Source of the DNA: Aphrophora alni
Lineage: Eukaryota > Arthropoda > Insecta > Hemiptera > Aphrophoridae
Direction of reading: 5' to 3'
NCBI GenBank assembly: GCA_963513935.1
Contig: OY740767.1
Coordinates: 77,979,360-78,043,359, forward strand
Length of the DNA stretch: 64,000 bases
Shown here one piece after another: positions 11,208 to 27,590 of this stretch. Made by a program: the position numbers and the translations under genes. Every line of letters begins with the position of its first letter. Position 1 is the stretch's first letter. The notes below the pieces were generated by a model. The model saw only the letters and a list, made by a program, of their open reading frames with translations, was not told the DNA's origin and ran no database searches.

Positions 11208-11739
11208 GTTAATACGACTCCTATTTGCACATTATTTGCACATTAAATCACCCCATTATCATTTTGCTCTCTAGCTTTGGTACCACCATAAATATCCCTT
11301 TTATTATATGGTTATTTATCCTAACTTCCAATAATGCTTGCATTTTAATCTTCTGTCGTTGGCTTTTTATGGCCGTAACCATTTCCGTGTTTACTACTGG
11401 TAATTCCAGGATTTTACTGTTCTTACATTTTAACACATTTTTATAAAAATCCTCTTGAACACAGGACATTTGAGCTCCTGTGTCAATGGACATATTTACT
11501 TTTACATTTTCTATTTCTATTTCAATTTCCGGACATTTCTCGTAGACTTCACTATTTAAATTTATATTATCTCTTTCCTCCATTAATTCTTTTTTAATTT
11601 CGGTATTTAAAATCCCCAATTTAATTCTGTTTACATTCTTATCCCCCCTTTTAAATTTGTTAAATTTGGTTTTATCTTCGATCCCAATTCCGTTTGCATT
11701 TTCCAATTTGTTCCAAAAATTTTTCCTTGAGATCTCGTA
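11208..11739 (-). pseudogene. Element A protease, frame broken
   Basis: The frame 11706-11248 has the retropepsin motif MSIDTGAQMSC and the LPVVNTEMVTAIKSQRQKI block, and ends right after ESKMIMG. In element B the same place continues into CDLMCKY and the linker. Here the plus strand near 11,225-11,245 has a short duplicated 'ttatttgcacatta' segment, which shifts the frame and separates the protease from the 9852-11207 frame. The catalytic triad is intact but the fusion is broken. Confidence 0.8.
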
Positions 11740-11741
11740 TT

Positions 11742-13162
11742 TTAGTTTTTTGCGACTTTAGGTGGGAATTTTCGGTTAGAAGGACCAGGGTTTTAAGGTA
11801 TCTGAGGTTGTGGTTTATTGTGGGTTTGACCATAGGATCGAAGGTTAGCGTTTTGGATTGGTTTTGAATAGTCTTGGTTCCTTTGCCTAAAATGTTGTTC
11901 TCGCTGTTGTCCGTCCCTTCTTTCGAAACTTTCTGGTCTTCGAACTTCTCTTGACATTCCGTCCACGTTTTCTATTGTCCTCAAAAACTTAATGGCATCC
12001 TCTAAATGCTCACTAGCCCTGCCAATGCACGCTAATTGCACCTTTTGGTCGAAATGCCTCATCAGTTGATATATTAGAAATTCTTCAGGAATTTTAGGCT
12101 CTAAATACTCGGCTTTTCGCACCATTTTACAAAAATAATCCACCCGGGTCATATTTCCATTAGGATTATACCTATAGTTTTCGATTTGATTCCTAACTAC
12201 TTTTTGAGTTTGATAACCCCAATAATGTTCCTAAAATAATAATTTAAACTGGCTATATTCTTCTGTATAGCGATTGATTATCTCCCACCATTCCATGGCG
12301 GCTCCTTTTAATTTTTTCTCTACAATTTTTAATTTATCGTTTCCTTCCATAACGGGATTTATTTCTTGAAATAGTTCCTCAACTTGTTTTAAAAATTGTA
12401 CGGGATTATCCCTTGAATTTCCCCAAAATTCTATGGTTTTTGTTTCCAAATTTGCCCTATCTAAATAAATTATATTTTTCGCATTAACCCCGGTTTCTTT
12501 AATTTTTGCAACTTCCCTAATTTTAACTTCTAATTTTTAACTTTCTCCCCAATTTCTTTAGTCGTATTTCCCTGTTCCTTTATACTGTCTGTCACTTTTT
12601 TAATTTAACCTACACACTCTTCCACTTTTTCTTCACACGCTTCTATTCGTCTCGTATTTTCGGCCATATTACTGTCAATAGATTCCTTAATATCCTCCAT
12701 ATACTTTCCTATTTCCTGTTTTCGAGCGTCTTCTCTTTGGATCCTTTTTGTTTCCATTTCTTCTTCTCTCTTCATCCTCTCTTCTCTCTCCTGCTTCCGT
12801 CTGGCCTCCAACTCTTCTTTTTCTTGTTTCTGCTTGGCTTCCATCTCCACCTTTTCTTGCTTCCTTTTGGCTTCCAGTTCCTCATCTCTCTTCATCCACT
12901 TATCTTCCATTCCTTTCATCTCCTGCTGCCGCTTGGCTTCCAACTCTTCTTTCTCCTGATTTCTCTCGATTCTTTCTTCTAATCTTCTTAATTTGTCCTC
13001 GTCTTAAATCTCCTTTTCTTTTTTCTGTTGTTCTGCTTTGTCCTGTTCCCTTTCTTGCTTTCTTCTTTCCTCCATTTGGTTCAGGTACCTCACCATTTTC
13101 TGCATCTCCGTCTCCTGTTCTTTTGAACCTTCAGGTTTTGCCGGATCTTTCGCTGTTCCCAT
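11742..13162 (-). pseudogene. Element A gag, multiply broken
   Basis: The start matches element B: an ATG at 13162 followed by GTAKDPAKPEG. A highly charged coiled-coil region rich in K/E/M/R (about 12,605-12,980), the IEFWGNSRDNPVQFLKQVEE block (12,449-12,231) and the capsid-like segment MTRVDYFCKMVRKAEYLEPK (12,152-11,793) follow in order. They lie in separate frames with stops near 12,600 and 12,230-12,240, so no full Gag can be made. Relative to element B (469 codons) nothing large is missing; the damage is small indels and stops. Confidence 0.85.
11745..11751 (-). promoter_or_regulatory. Putative -1 frameshift heptamer, element A
   Basis: A AAA AAC then TAA on the minus strand, in the gag frame, identical in layout to element B although the preceding codon differs (GCA rather than ACA). 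Confidence 0.75.
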
Positions 13163-13431
13163 TTTCACTTCACTTATTCACTTGATTTTATTTAATTAAA
13201 AAATTTAAATTTCGGTTTAGTTTGGACTCTACTTTTAATTATTATTATTTTTACAATTTATTATATTTGTCGTTGTAATTACCAGCACAACTTATTACTA
13301 ACACACATATACATATAAATTATATCAGAACTTAAGATATTCTCGTTCGTATGAAACACTAAAAAACTCAAAATTTTGAAAATTTGTTCCAAAACTTTGC
13401 TTTTTCGTGCCCCACGCTATTGGGCGCCACT
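13163..13431 (-). other. Leader and primer-binding site of element A
   Basis: A 270-bp untranslated leader between the 5' LTR and gag. Two bases after the LTR the minus strand reads TGGCGCCCAATAGCGTGG (plus 13,412-13,429), a primer-binding site of the kind complementary to a tRNA-Lys 3' end over its first ten bases. Element B is the same. Confidence 0.75.
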
Positions 13432-15897
13432 TGCCACGTACGCTCCTCGCGCTAAATTTAAGATTCTTTCGAACGCCACTCACCGCGTACTCTTAAACTC
13501 GCTGTACTCTCACCACCGTAAGGCGAACCACCTTTCAGTTCGGAACTAACGCGGGCAAGACCAAGATGCTCACTTTTACCTTTTATGCAATCAATGATAT
13601 TGCAATACTTGGCTCTAGTAAGTATGAGCTTGTCCTCATAAACTTACCAATTTTTAATCTACGCAAAATTCCCTGAATTTTATCTCAATGCTCGATTATT
13701 TGACTCTTTATCTAAAATAACACTCTCTCTCTGGGGAAGTGCCTTTTGGGAGAAATCGGCTCTTAAGTTCTGATAATAACTTGTTAAGAATTTCAAAATA
13801 TATTTAACCAGAGCACACATAAAATATTTATCATAGACAAGGTTATTTGCATGTACAGAATGGATAAATAGAAAACACAACAATTTTAGAAAGTAATTAC
13901 GTATATAATCTTTTCTTTTTCAAACAGTTAAAAAATCAATTTTAAAATTTATCTGACTACAAAGTTGATTAAACAACAACAAAACAATTCAAATATTTCA
14001 AAAATTACAAATAGAATATTTTCTATATTCTAAGCAAAATGAAAAATGCTAGACTTTTCAGACAGAACCACAGACAGTTTTTCCTGTACTGAAAAAGTCG
14101 TATTTAATTATTAATTATCTATAACACCAAAGCAGAAATTTATAAAAATTAATTTAATTTTTATTTATTCCCCAAATGACGTTATATTGAAAATGAAGTT
14201 AATATTTGCGAATTATTCCTTAAGTATATGATACCTTCACACTTTATTAGAAGTTCTTGTTGATTTTGGAATTTGTTGTTTAATTTAGCTAATGTTGATA
14301 TGATGTCTTCAGTCCAGATTCTGTAAAATGCAAGATAGTTGAATGCTGGTCTCGAATTAGATCTGCTAAGTTGCCTTGAAGTTCGAAAAGAGTAGAATTT
14401 TTTCTAAGTCCAATTAAGTAGAGTGACAGTTGTAGTTTCCTCTCAGCTCGGAGTATGTTGCCAAAGATACGTCTTCCTCGCGTCGATTCCAAAACAAAAG
14501 TACCCGTCTTTCGACGGATAAATTATGATCTCCCTTTCTGTGGGAATTCTCCCGCAACCTGGAGCCAATTTTCCTCCCTTTTGAAGAGAAAAGTTTTTCC
14601 TTCCTTTTAAGTGTTTTCAGGTCCTTTTGGTCTGAAATTTTCACACTTTATAATTAACTAATCATAGTTTCTGTCTACTGCATAGTTTTCTTCCTTTATT
14701 CTTCATTAAAACACCTTTTAATTGATAATTCACTGTTTATTTTATTCAGTGTTATCTGTGTTCTAAGTTGGTATGGCAGGCTCCAACTACTGAATTCGCT
14801 GGGAGGGCTGCGCACGTCACTCTACAGGTATTTTCCTGAAAATTTCAATTTTAGTCATTTTTTCGTTCAACTCGCTATAACTTTCGAACGCCCGGACCGA
14901 TTATCAAGTTCTTTTCGGATTCTTCTTCCTTTCCATCTTGTGGGTCTTGTGGAACTTGATTCGTCGTTCTAGTACGCTTCGTTCTCGAGTTATCTCCTTT
15001 TCCCCGAAAGTCGGATTTTCTTCTTTTGAACTTTTGAAATAAGTCTTTTTTCAAAATTCTTTTGACGAAATTTTGTTCCTCTTCTACTATGACGAAAAAA
15101 TCTGTTTGTACTTTTTACGTAGCTTGCTTGGTTCTCGAGTTATACGTCTTTGAAGTTCCAAAGTTTTTATCGTCGTGTTTTTAGTTCATAAACCCCCCCC
15201 CCCATTATGTATTATTATTTCTGCTTTGATGTTTTACACTTTTACACTCTAGACATATATAATTACATAGTTATATACCCCCTTTAACTTTAAATTTAAC
15301 CGCTTTTGGGCTGTAGAGTTTTACTTTTTGTAATTATTATATCTCCCTCATTTTAATTTGAAATTTGAATCTAAGTACATATTATTGTGCCCTATTGTGG
15401 TCTCTTCAATTGTACTTATTATTATTTTTTAATAATTCCCCCCTTCAACTCAAAAATTCCAAAAAACTCCCCAAGAATGACTTTATAAGTCCATTCTCAT
15501 CTGTTTATTATTATTTCATATTTTTTATTTGTGATTATTGTTAGTTCCCCTCTTAGTTATGACTCTACGTTTTTTGAATTTTGACTTTAACTTTTTTCCA
15601 AATTTTAGGTTTTTGAGCCCCTATAAAAACTTGAATAACTTTTTTGTTTTATATGATTCTAAATTTATTTGTTGATATTATTGATCGGTTGATTCTACTG
15701 AATATTTATTTATATTACTAATTTAGTTTTTTAATAGAATAAGAAACGAGGCAAAGTGACATTTCATGCTCGAGCCTGCAGATTTGCACCTGTGCAGTCA
15801 CCGCCCCAGCTCGCCTCCTCTCTACATGGGTTTTATCGCGGGAATTTAAACTGCTTTAAATTGACTTGAGACTTTTGGCTCTTGCCAAACCGTCTCA
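13432..15897 (-). mobile_element. 5' LTR of element A (2,466 bp)
   Basis: TGCCACGTACG...CCGTCTCA on the plus strand, the right edge directly on GTGT of microsatellite 3. It is homologous to LTR2-LTR6 along most of its length. An internal part around 14,760-14,815 ('ggcaggctccaactactgaattcgctg') is not seen in the other copies and may be a small rearrangement. Confidence 0.85.
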
Positions 15898-16079
<182 letters not shown>

Positions 16080-18660
16080 TGAGACGGTTTGGGAAAAGCC
16101 AAAAGTCTCAAGCCAATTTAAAACAGTTTAAATTCCCGCGATAAAGCCATGTAGATGGGGGACGAGGAGGAACGATGACGTCACGGCAACAGGTGTTGAA
16201 CACTGCATGTTGGTTCGTGTACAGTCGTTCTGACTTGTTTCTTATTTTATTAAAATACTAAATTATTAAAATAAATTAATGTTCAGTAGAATCAACCGAT
16301 TAATAATATCGAAAAATAAATTTAAAAGCAATTGAAACAAAAAAGTTATTCAAGTTTTTATAGGGGCTCAAAAACCTAAAATTTGGAAAAAACTTAATGT
16401 CAAAATTCAAAAAACGTAGAGTCATAACTCAGAGGGGAACTAATAATAATAATAAATAAAAAATATGAATTAATAATAATTAACAGGTGAAAATGGACTT
16501 AGAAAAACATTCTTGGGGAGTTTTTTGGAATTTTTGAGTTGAAGGGGGGATTATTTAAAAAATAATAATAAGTACTATTGTAGAGACCACAATAGGGCAC
16601 AATAATATGTACTTAGAATCAAATTTGAGAATAAAATAAGGGAGATATAATAATTACAAAACGTAAAACTTTAAAGCCCAAAAGCGGTTAAATTAAAAGT
16701 TAAAAGGGTAAAATAAGATTGTAATTATAGCTATCTAGTATGTAAAATTGTAAAACATCAAAGCAGAAGTAATAATATATAATGGGGGGGGGGGGTTTTT
16801 ATGAACAAAAACTTATACGACACAAACTTTAGGACTTCAAGGACGTATAACTCGAGAACCAAACGAGTTATGTGAAAAGTACAAACAGAGTTTTTCGTCG
16901 TAGTAGAAGAGGAACAAGATTTCGTCAAAAGAATTTTGAGAAAGGACTTATCTCAAAATTTGAAAAGGAGAAAAATCGAATTTCGGGAAAAGGGCGATAA
17001 CTCGCGAACGAAGCGCAGTAGAGCGATGAATCAAGTTCCACAAGACCCACAAGATGGAAAGGAAGAAGAATCCGAAAGGAACTTTAAAATGGGTTCGAGA
17101 GCGTTCGAAAGTTACAGCGAGTTGAACGAAAAAACGACCAAAGTAGAAATTTTCATGCAAAAACATGAAAAGTGGCGCGCGCATCCTCAACCGGAGTCTA
17201 AAGTCAGAAACATCATATTGCCAACTTGGATCACAGATAACGTTGAAGAAGAAATACAATAAATTATTAATTAAAAGGTGTTTTAATTAATAATAAAGGA
17301 AGAAAACTGTTCATTAGTCAAAAAATATGACTAATAAAATATATAGTGTAAATATTTCAGACCAAAAGGGCCTGAAAACACATAATATGAAGAAAATACC
17401 TTTTTCCCTAAAAGGGAGGAAAATTGGCTCCAAGAAGGGATTAATTCCCATTGAAAGGGAGACCGTAATTTATCCGTCGAAAGACGGGTACTTTTGATTT
17501 GGAATCGACGCGAAGTGGACGTTTCTTCTGCAACCGACTCTGAGCTGAGAGGAAAATTCAACTGTCACTCTACATAACTGGACTTAGAATAATTTCAACT
17601 CTAACCGAACTTCAAGGCAACTTAGAAGAATTCGAGACCAGCATTCAACTACATAGCAGCTTACAGACTCTGGATCGAAAACATCAAATCAACATCAGCC
17701 TAATTATACAACAAATTCCAAATCCAACTAGAACTTCTAATAAAGTGTGAAGGTATCTTATACTTAAGGAATAATTCGCAAATATTAACTTCATTTCAAA
17801 TATGACGTCATTAGGGGAATTATTAAAAATTAAATTCATTTTTAAATTTCTGCTTTGGTGTTGAAAATAAGTAATAATTAAATACGACTTTTTCAGTACA
17901 GGAAAAACTGTTTGTGGTTCTGTCTGAAAAGTCAAGCGTTTTTATTTTGTTTAGGATATAGAAAATCTTATATTGATAAATTTTGTCAAATAAATAAATA
18001 GTTGTGTTGTTGTTTAATCAAATTGTTTGGTGTTGTTAAAAAAGTTTATAAATTTAACATTTTTTCTGTGCAAAAGAGAAAAGAATATATATAAATAATT
18101 CATTTCTAAATTTTGTTGTGTTTTCAATATATATCCATTCTGTATATGCTATTAACCTTGTTTAAATATAAATCTTATGTGTGTGTGCTCTGGTAATATA
18201 ATTTGAAAATTTTAAAAGTTATCATCAGAACTTAAGAGCCGATTTCTCCCAAAAGGCACGACCTTGGAGAGAGAGAGTGTTAATCTTAAGAAAGAGTCAA
18301 ATAATCGAGCATTGAGATAAAATTCAGGGAATTTTGCGTAAATTAAAAGTTTGTAAGTTTATGAGGACAAGCTCATACTTATTAGAGCCAAGAGTTGCAA
18401 AATCTTTGATTCAAAAAGGTAAAAGTGAGCATCTTGGCCTTGCCCGCGCTTGCTCTGAGAAGAAAGGTGGTTCGCCCAGTCGGTGGTGATCGTACAGCGA
18501 GTTTAAGAGTTCGTGATAAATAGTGTTCCAAAAAGGGAACAAAGAATCTTAAATTCGTGAAGAGAGAGTGGGGCAAAAAGAACCCTACGGGACCGAGCGT
18601 AGCGAGGCAAGTGGCGTTCCAAAGTTGGGGCACGAACCCTACGACCTCGAGAGTAGCGCG

Positions 18661-18663
<3 letters not shown>
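16080..18663 (+). mobile_element. Solo LTR2, sense on plus
   Basis: TGAGACGG...GCGCGGCA, 2,584 bp. Flanks are GTAT on the left and GTGT on the right, a near-perfect duplication. It is inverted relative to its neighbours on both sides, so with the element A 5' LTR and with LTR3 it makes long inverted repeats. It carries the longest version of the small LTR reading frame (16,936-17,262). Confidence 0.9.
16936..17262 (+). CDS. Small reading frame inside LTR2, doubtful coding
   Basis: A 108-codon frame on the LTR sense strand, very rich in charged residues (MRKDLSQNLKRRKIEFREKG at the start). Its C-terminal 60 or so codons recur as 68-codon frames in LTR3 (20,291-20,085), LTR4 (22,395-22,601) and LTR5 (25,627-25,421); LTR6 has a one-base deletion that changes its end. 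The copies share AFESYSELNEKT and VEIFMQKHEK. No family is recognised. Because the LTR copies are so alike at DNA level, an open frame in several is weak evidence for selection. It could be chance. Confidence 0.3.
   Translation: MRKDLSQNLKRRKIEFREKGDNSRTKRSRAMNQVPQDPQDGKEEESERNFKMGSRAFESYSELNEKTTKVEIFMQKHEKWRAHPQPESKVRNIILPTWITDNVEEEIQ

Positions 18664-18697
<34 letters not shown>
18664..18697. repeat. (GT)n microsatellite 4
   Basis: 34 bp of pure GT between solo LTR2 (+) and solo LTR3 (-); it is the centre of an inverted repeat. Confidence 0.97.

Positions 18698-23986
<5,289 letters not shown>

Positions 23987-24036
<50 letters not shown>
23987..24036. repeat. (GT)n microsatellite 6
   Basis: 50 bp of pure GT between solo LTR4 and element B. 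Confidence 0.97.
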
Positions 24037-24037
<1 letters not shown>

Positions 24038-26595
24038 GCCGCGCTGCCGCTCTGTCCGTTAATGGGTTCGAGTAGGGTTCTTCGTGCCCCACGTTGGAAC
24101 GCCACTAGCCACGCTACGCCTCTGTCTGACTTCACGAATTTAAGATTCTTGTTCCCTTTTTTGGAACACTATTATCACGAACTCTTAAACTCGCTGTACG
24201 ATCACCACCGACTGGGCGAACCACCTTTCTTTTCAGAGCAGGCGCGGGCAAGGCCAAGATGCTCACTTTTACTTTTTTAAATCAAAGATTTTGCAACTCT
24301 TGGCTCTAATAAGTATGAGCTTGTCCTCATAAACTTACCAAATTTTAATTAACGCAAAATTCCCTGAATTTTATCTCAATGCTCGATTATTTAGATCTTT
24401 TAAGATTAACTCTCTCTCTCTCCAAGGTCGTGCCTTTTGGGAGAAATCGGCTCTTAAGTTCTGATGATAACTTTTAAAATTTTCAAATTATATTACCAGA
24501 GCACATATATAAAATTTATGTTAAAACAAAGTTAATAGCATACACAGAATGGATTTATATTAAAAACACAACAAAATTTAGAAATGAATTATTTGTATAT
24601 TATTTTCTCTTTTGCACAGAAAAATTTTATATTCAAAACTTTTTTAATCACACCAAACAATTTAATTGAACAATAACACAACTATTTATTTATTTGACAA
24701 AATTAATTAATGTAATATTTTCTATATCTTAAACAAAATAACAACGCTTGACTTTTCAGACAGAACCACAAACAGTTTTTCCTGTCCTGAAAAAGTCGTA
24801 TTTAAATTATTAATAATTTTCAACACCAAAGCAGAGGTTTAAAATGAATTTAATTTTTAATAATCCCCCTAATGACGTTATATTTGAAAAGAAGTTAATA
24901 TTTGCGAATTATTACTTAAGTATAAGATACCTTCACACTTTAATAGAAGTTCTAGTTGGATTTGGAATTTGTTGTATTATTAGGATGATAGTGATGTGAT
25001 GTTTTCTATCCAGAGTCTGTAAGCTGCTATGTAGTTGAATGCTGGTCTCGAATTCTTCTAAGTCGCCTTGAAGATCGATTAAAGTTGAAATTATTCTAAG
25101 TCCAATTAGTAGAGTGACAGTTGAATCTTCCTCTCAGCTCAGAGTCGGTTGCAGAAGAAACGTCCTTTAAGCGTCGATTCCAAATCAAAAGTAATCGTCT
25201 TTCGACGGTTAAATCTCGGTCTCCCTGTCAGTGGGAATTAATCCACTTTTCTGGAGCCAATTTTCCTCCCTTTTTGGGAAAAAGGTATTTTTTATATATT
25301 ATGTGTTTTCAGGCCCTTTTGGTCTGAAATATTTACACTATATGTTTTATTAGTCCTATTTTTTGACTAATGAATAGTTTTCTTCCTTAATTATTATTAA
25401 AACACCTTTTAATTAATAATTTATAGTATTTTTTCTTTAACGTTATCTTTGATCCATGTTGGCAACATGATGATTCTGACTTTAGACTCTGCTTGAGGAT
25501 GCGCGCGCAACTTTTCATGTTTTTGCATGAAAATCTCTACTTTTGACGTTTTTTCGTTCAACTCGCTATAACTTTCGAACGCTCGAACCGATTTTAAAGT
25601 TCCTTTCGGATTCTTCTTCCTTTCCATCTTGTGGGTCTTGTGGAACTTGATTCATCGCTCTACTACGCTTCGTTCGCGAGTTATCGCCCTTTTCCCGAAG
25701 TTTGATTTTTCCCCTTTTCAAATTTTGAGATAAGTCCTTTCTCAAAATTCTTTTGACGAAATCTTGTTCCTCTTCTACTACGACGAAAAACTATGTTTGT
25801 ACTTTTCCCATAACTCGTTTGGTTGTCGAGTTATTCGCCTTTGAAGTCCTTAAGTTTGTGTCGTATGAGTTTATGTTCATAAAAACCCCCCCATTATATA
25901 TTATTACTTCTGCTTTGGTGTTTTACCATTTTACATACTAAATACATATAATTATCATGTTACTTTACCCCTTTAACGTTTATTTTACCCGCTTTTGGGC
26001 TTTGAAGTTTTACGTTTTGTAATTATTATATCTCCCTTATTTTATTTTCAAATTTGATTCTAAGTACCTATTATTGTGCCCTATTGTGGTCTCTACAATA
26101 GTACTTATTATTATTTTTTAAATGATCCCCCCTTCAACTCAAAAATTCCAAAAAACTCCCCAAGAATGACTTTCTAAGTCCATTCTCACCTGTTAATTAT
26201 TATTAATTCATATTTTTTATTTGTGATTATTGTTACTTCCCCACTTGGTTATGACTCTACGATTTTTGAATTTTGAATTTATTCCTCTTCCAAATTTTAG
26301 GTTTTTGAGCCCTTCTAAAAACTTGAATAACTTTTTTGTTTTATGTGATTTTAAATTTATTTGTTGATATTATTGGTCGGTTGACTCTACTGAATATTTA
26401 TTTATATTAATAATTTAGTTTCTTAATAAAATAGGAACTAAGGCAGTTTGACTTTTCACGTCCGAACAAGCAAGTTTGCTCTCGAACTGGCGTGACGTCA
26501 TCGCCCCACCTCGTCCCCACTCTACAAGGTTTAGCGCGGCAATTTAACTTGTTTTAAATGGACTTGAGACGTTTGGCTTTTTCCAAACCGTCGCA
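24037..26595 (-). mobile_element. 3' LTR of element B (2,559 bp)
   Basis: TGCCGCGC...CCGTCGCA on the plus strand. Its left 35 bp differ from the 5' LTR ('ctctgtccgttaatggg' versus 'ctccgcgtgcgtgagtgag'), while the rest is almost identical. Confidence 0.95.
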
Positions 26596-26609
26596 AAATC
26601 CCCCCTTTG
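26596..26609 (-). other. Polypurine tract of element B
   Basis: On the minus strand CAAAGGGGGGATTT runs directly into the LTR start TGCGACGG. This is the plus-strand primer site and confirms orientation. Confidence 0.85.
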
Positions 26610-27590
26610 AACTAAAATTTTCGGTTAAAATGAAAAATTCCTATTTTTCATTTTTTAAAAAACTAAAATTTTAGTATTAAACCCCTTTTTCGACATATCA
26701 CAATTCATATTAACTATTTATTTATCATCTCTATTAATCATCAACATAAAGTTTGACATATTAACCTAACAACTTATATAAACACATTTATTTATATCTA
26801 AAAAACATCTCCTCCATCATTCCATATATTGATATACTCAAAACACATTTTATTCATTATAGTATAATATTTATATATTCAAAATACATTTTATTCATGA
26901 TAGTATAATATTTATATATTCAAAACACATTTTATTCATGATAGTATAATATTTATATATTCAAAACACATGTTATTTATTATGGTATACATACAAATTT
27001 GCTTAAGCGTTCTTTTAGTCCATTACAGCCGTTTCATCTAAACGTCCTTGCTGTAAATAAACACATTATCACACACAAAACATATTACATTTATATAAGG
27101 AATAATTCGTCTTATATGATTATATTTATCTGCTTTGGTTGAATTTAAAACTATGCCTACATATATATAAAGTACTTGGTAACTACAACGATTATTATCC
27201 TATTTGCAGTTAAAAAGAAAAAATTATTTATGCTATTGGAAATCTCCCTTTAATAAAAACAAAACAGTACACATTTATTCTTTCATTCATTCCTATCCCC
27301 TCTGCTAATTTGTTGAACACGCAGTCTGTCAATATTGGTTAATCGACGTCCGGTTCTCCCCTTCACCTCCTCGTCTATACTTTGTTTATTCAGGTGCGGC
27401 CTGCAGATGCGTGTTACCGCTACTCTCCTGACCTTGTACACTTATGAATTTATTCGGGACTTTTCCTTTTATTCACTGACCTAGGTTACATTTTTTTTTT
27501 AATCAGCTGACAGTCCGTTATTTCCCTTTTTACCTCACTCGCTTCTACCCTTTACATATTACAACTTTTAAACATTACAATTTATACAAT
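26610..27590 (-). other. Element B 3' non-coding region
   Basis: About 1 kb between the pol stop and the polypurine tract, AT-rich, without an env-like frame. It contains a minisatellite (26,835-26,985) and blocks shared with element A (for example 'cattacagccgtttc'). Confidence 0.7.
26835..26985. repeat. Minisatellite in element B
   Basis: Three to four direct copies of a roughly 43-bp unit containing 'tatattcaaaacacatttta' and 'gatagtataat'. Confidence 0.85.

Larger units (their letters stand above)
7409..15897 (-). mobile_element. Element A, non-autonomous gypsy-type element
   Basis: It is bounded by LTRs in the same orientation: the 5' LTR is at 13432-15897 and the 3' LTR at 7409-8637. 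Reading the minus strand gives leader with primer-binding site, gag (broken), protease (broken), an expanded linker frame (11207-9852), a non-coding 1.2 kb region, polypurine tract and LTR. The RT, RNase H and integrase region present in element B is absent: the linker frame runs on to a short basic tail and stop where B has pol. The right edge abuts GTGT, but the left edge abuts GGGT rather than a GT tract. Any movement of its lineage would have needed enzymes from a relative such as element B. Confidence 0.85.

Noticed and set aside
12737..13185. Phenylalanine/serine/leucine-rich plus-strand frames resembling membrane proteins (also 32,239-32,925)
   Set aside because: They are shadows of the K/E-rich Gag coiled coil on the minus strand.
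26610..27590. Possible env gene of element B
   Set aside because: No frame of adequate length, signal peptide or membrane segment is found in this 1-kb region.
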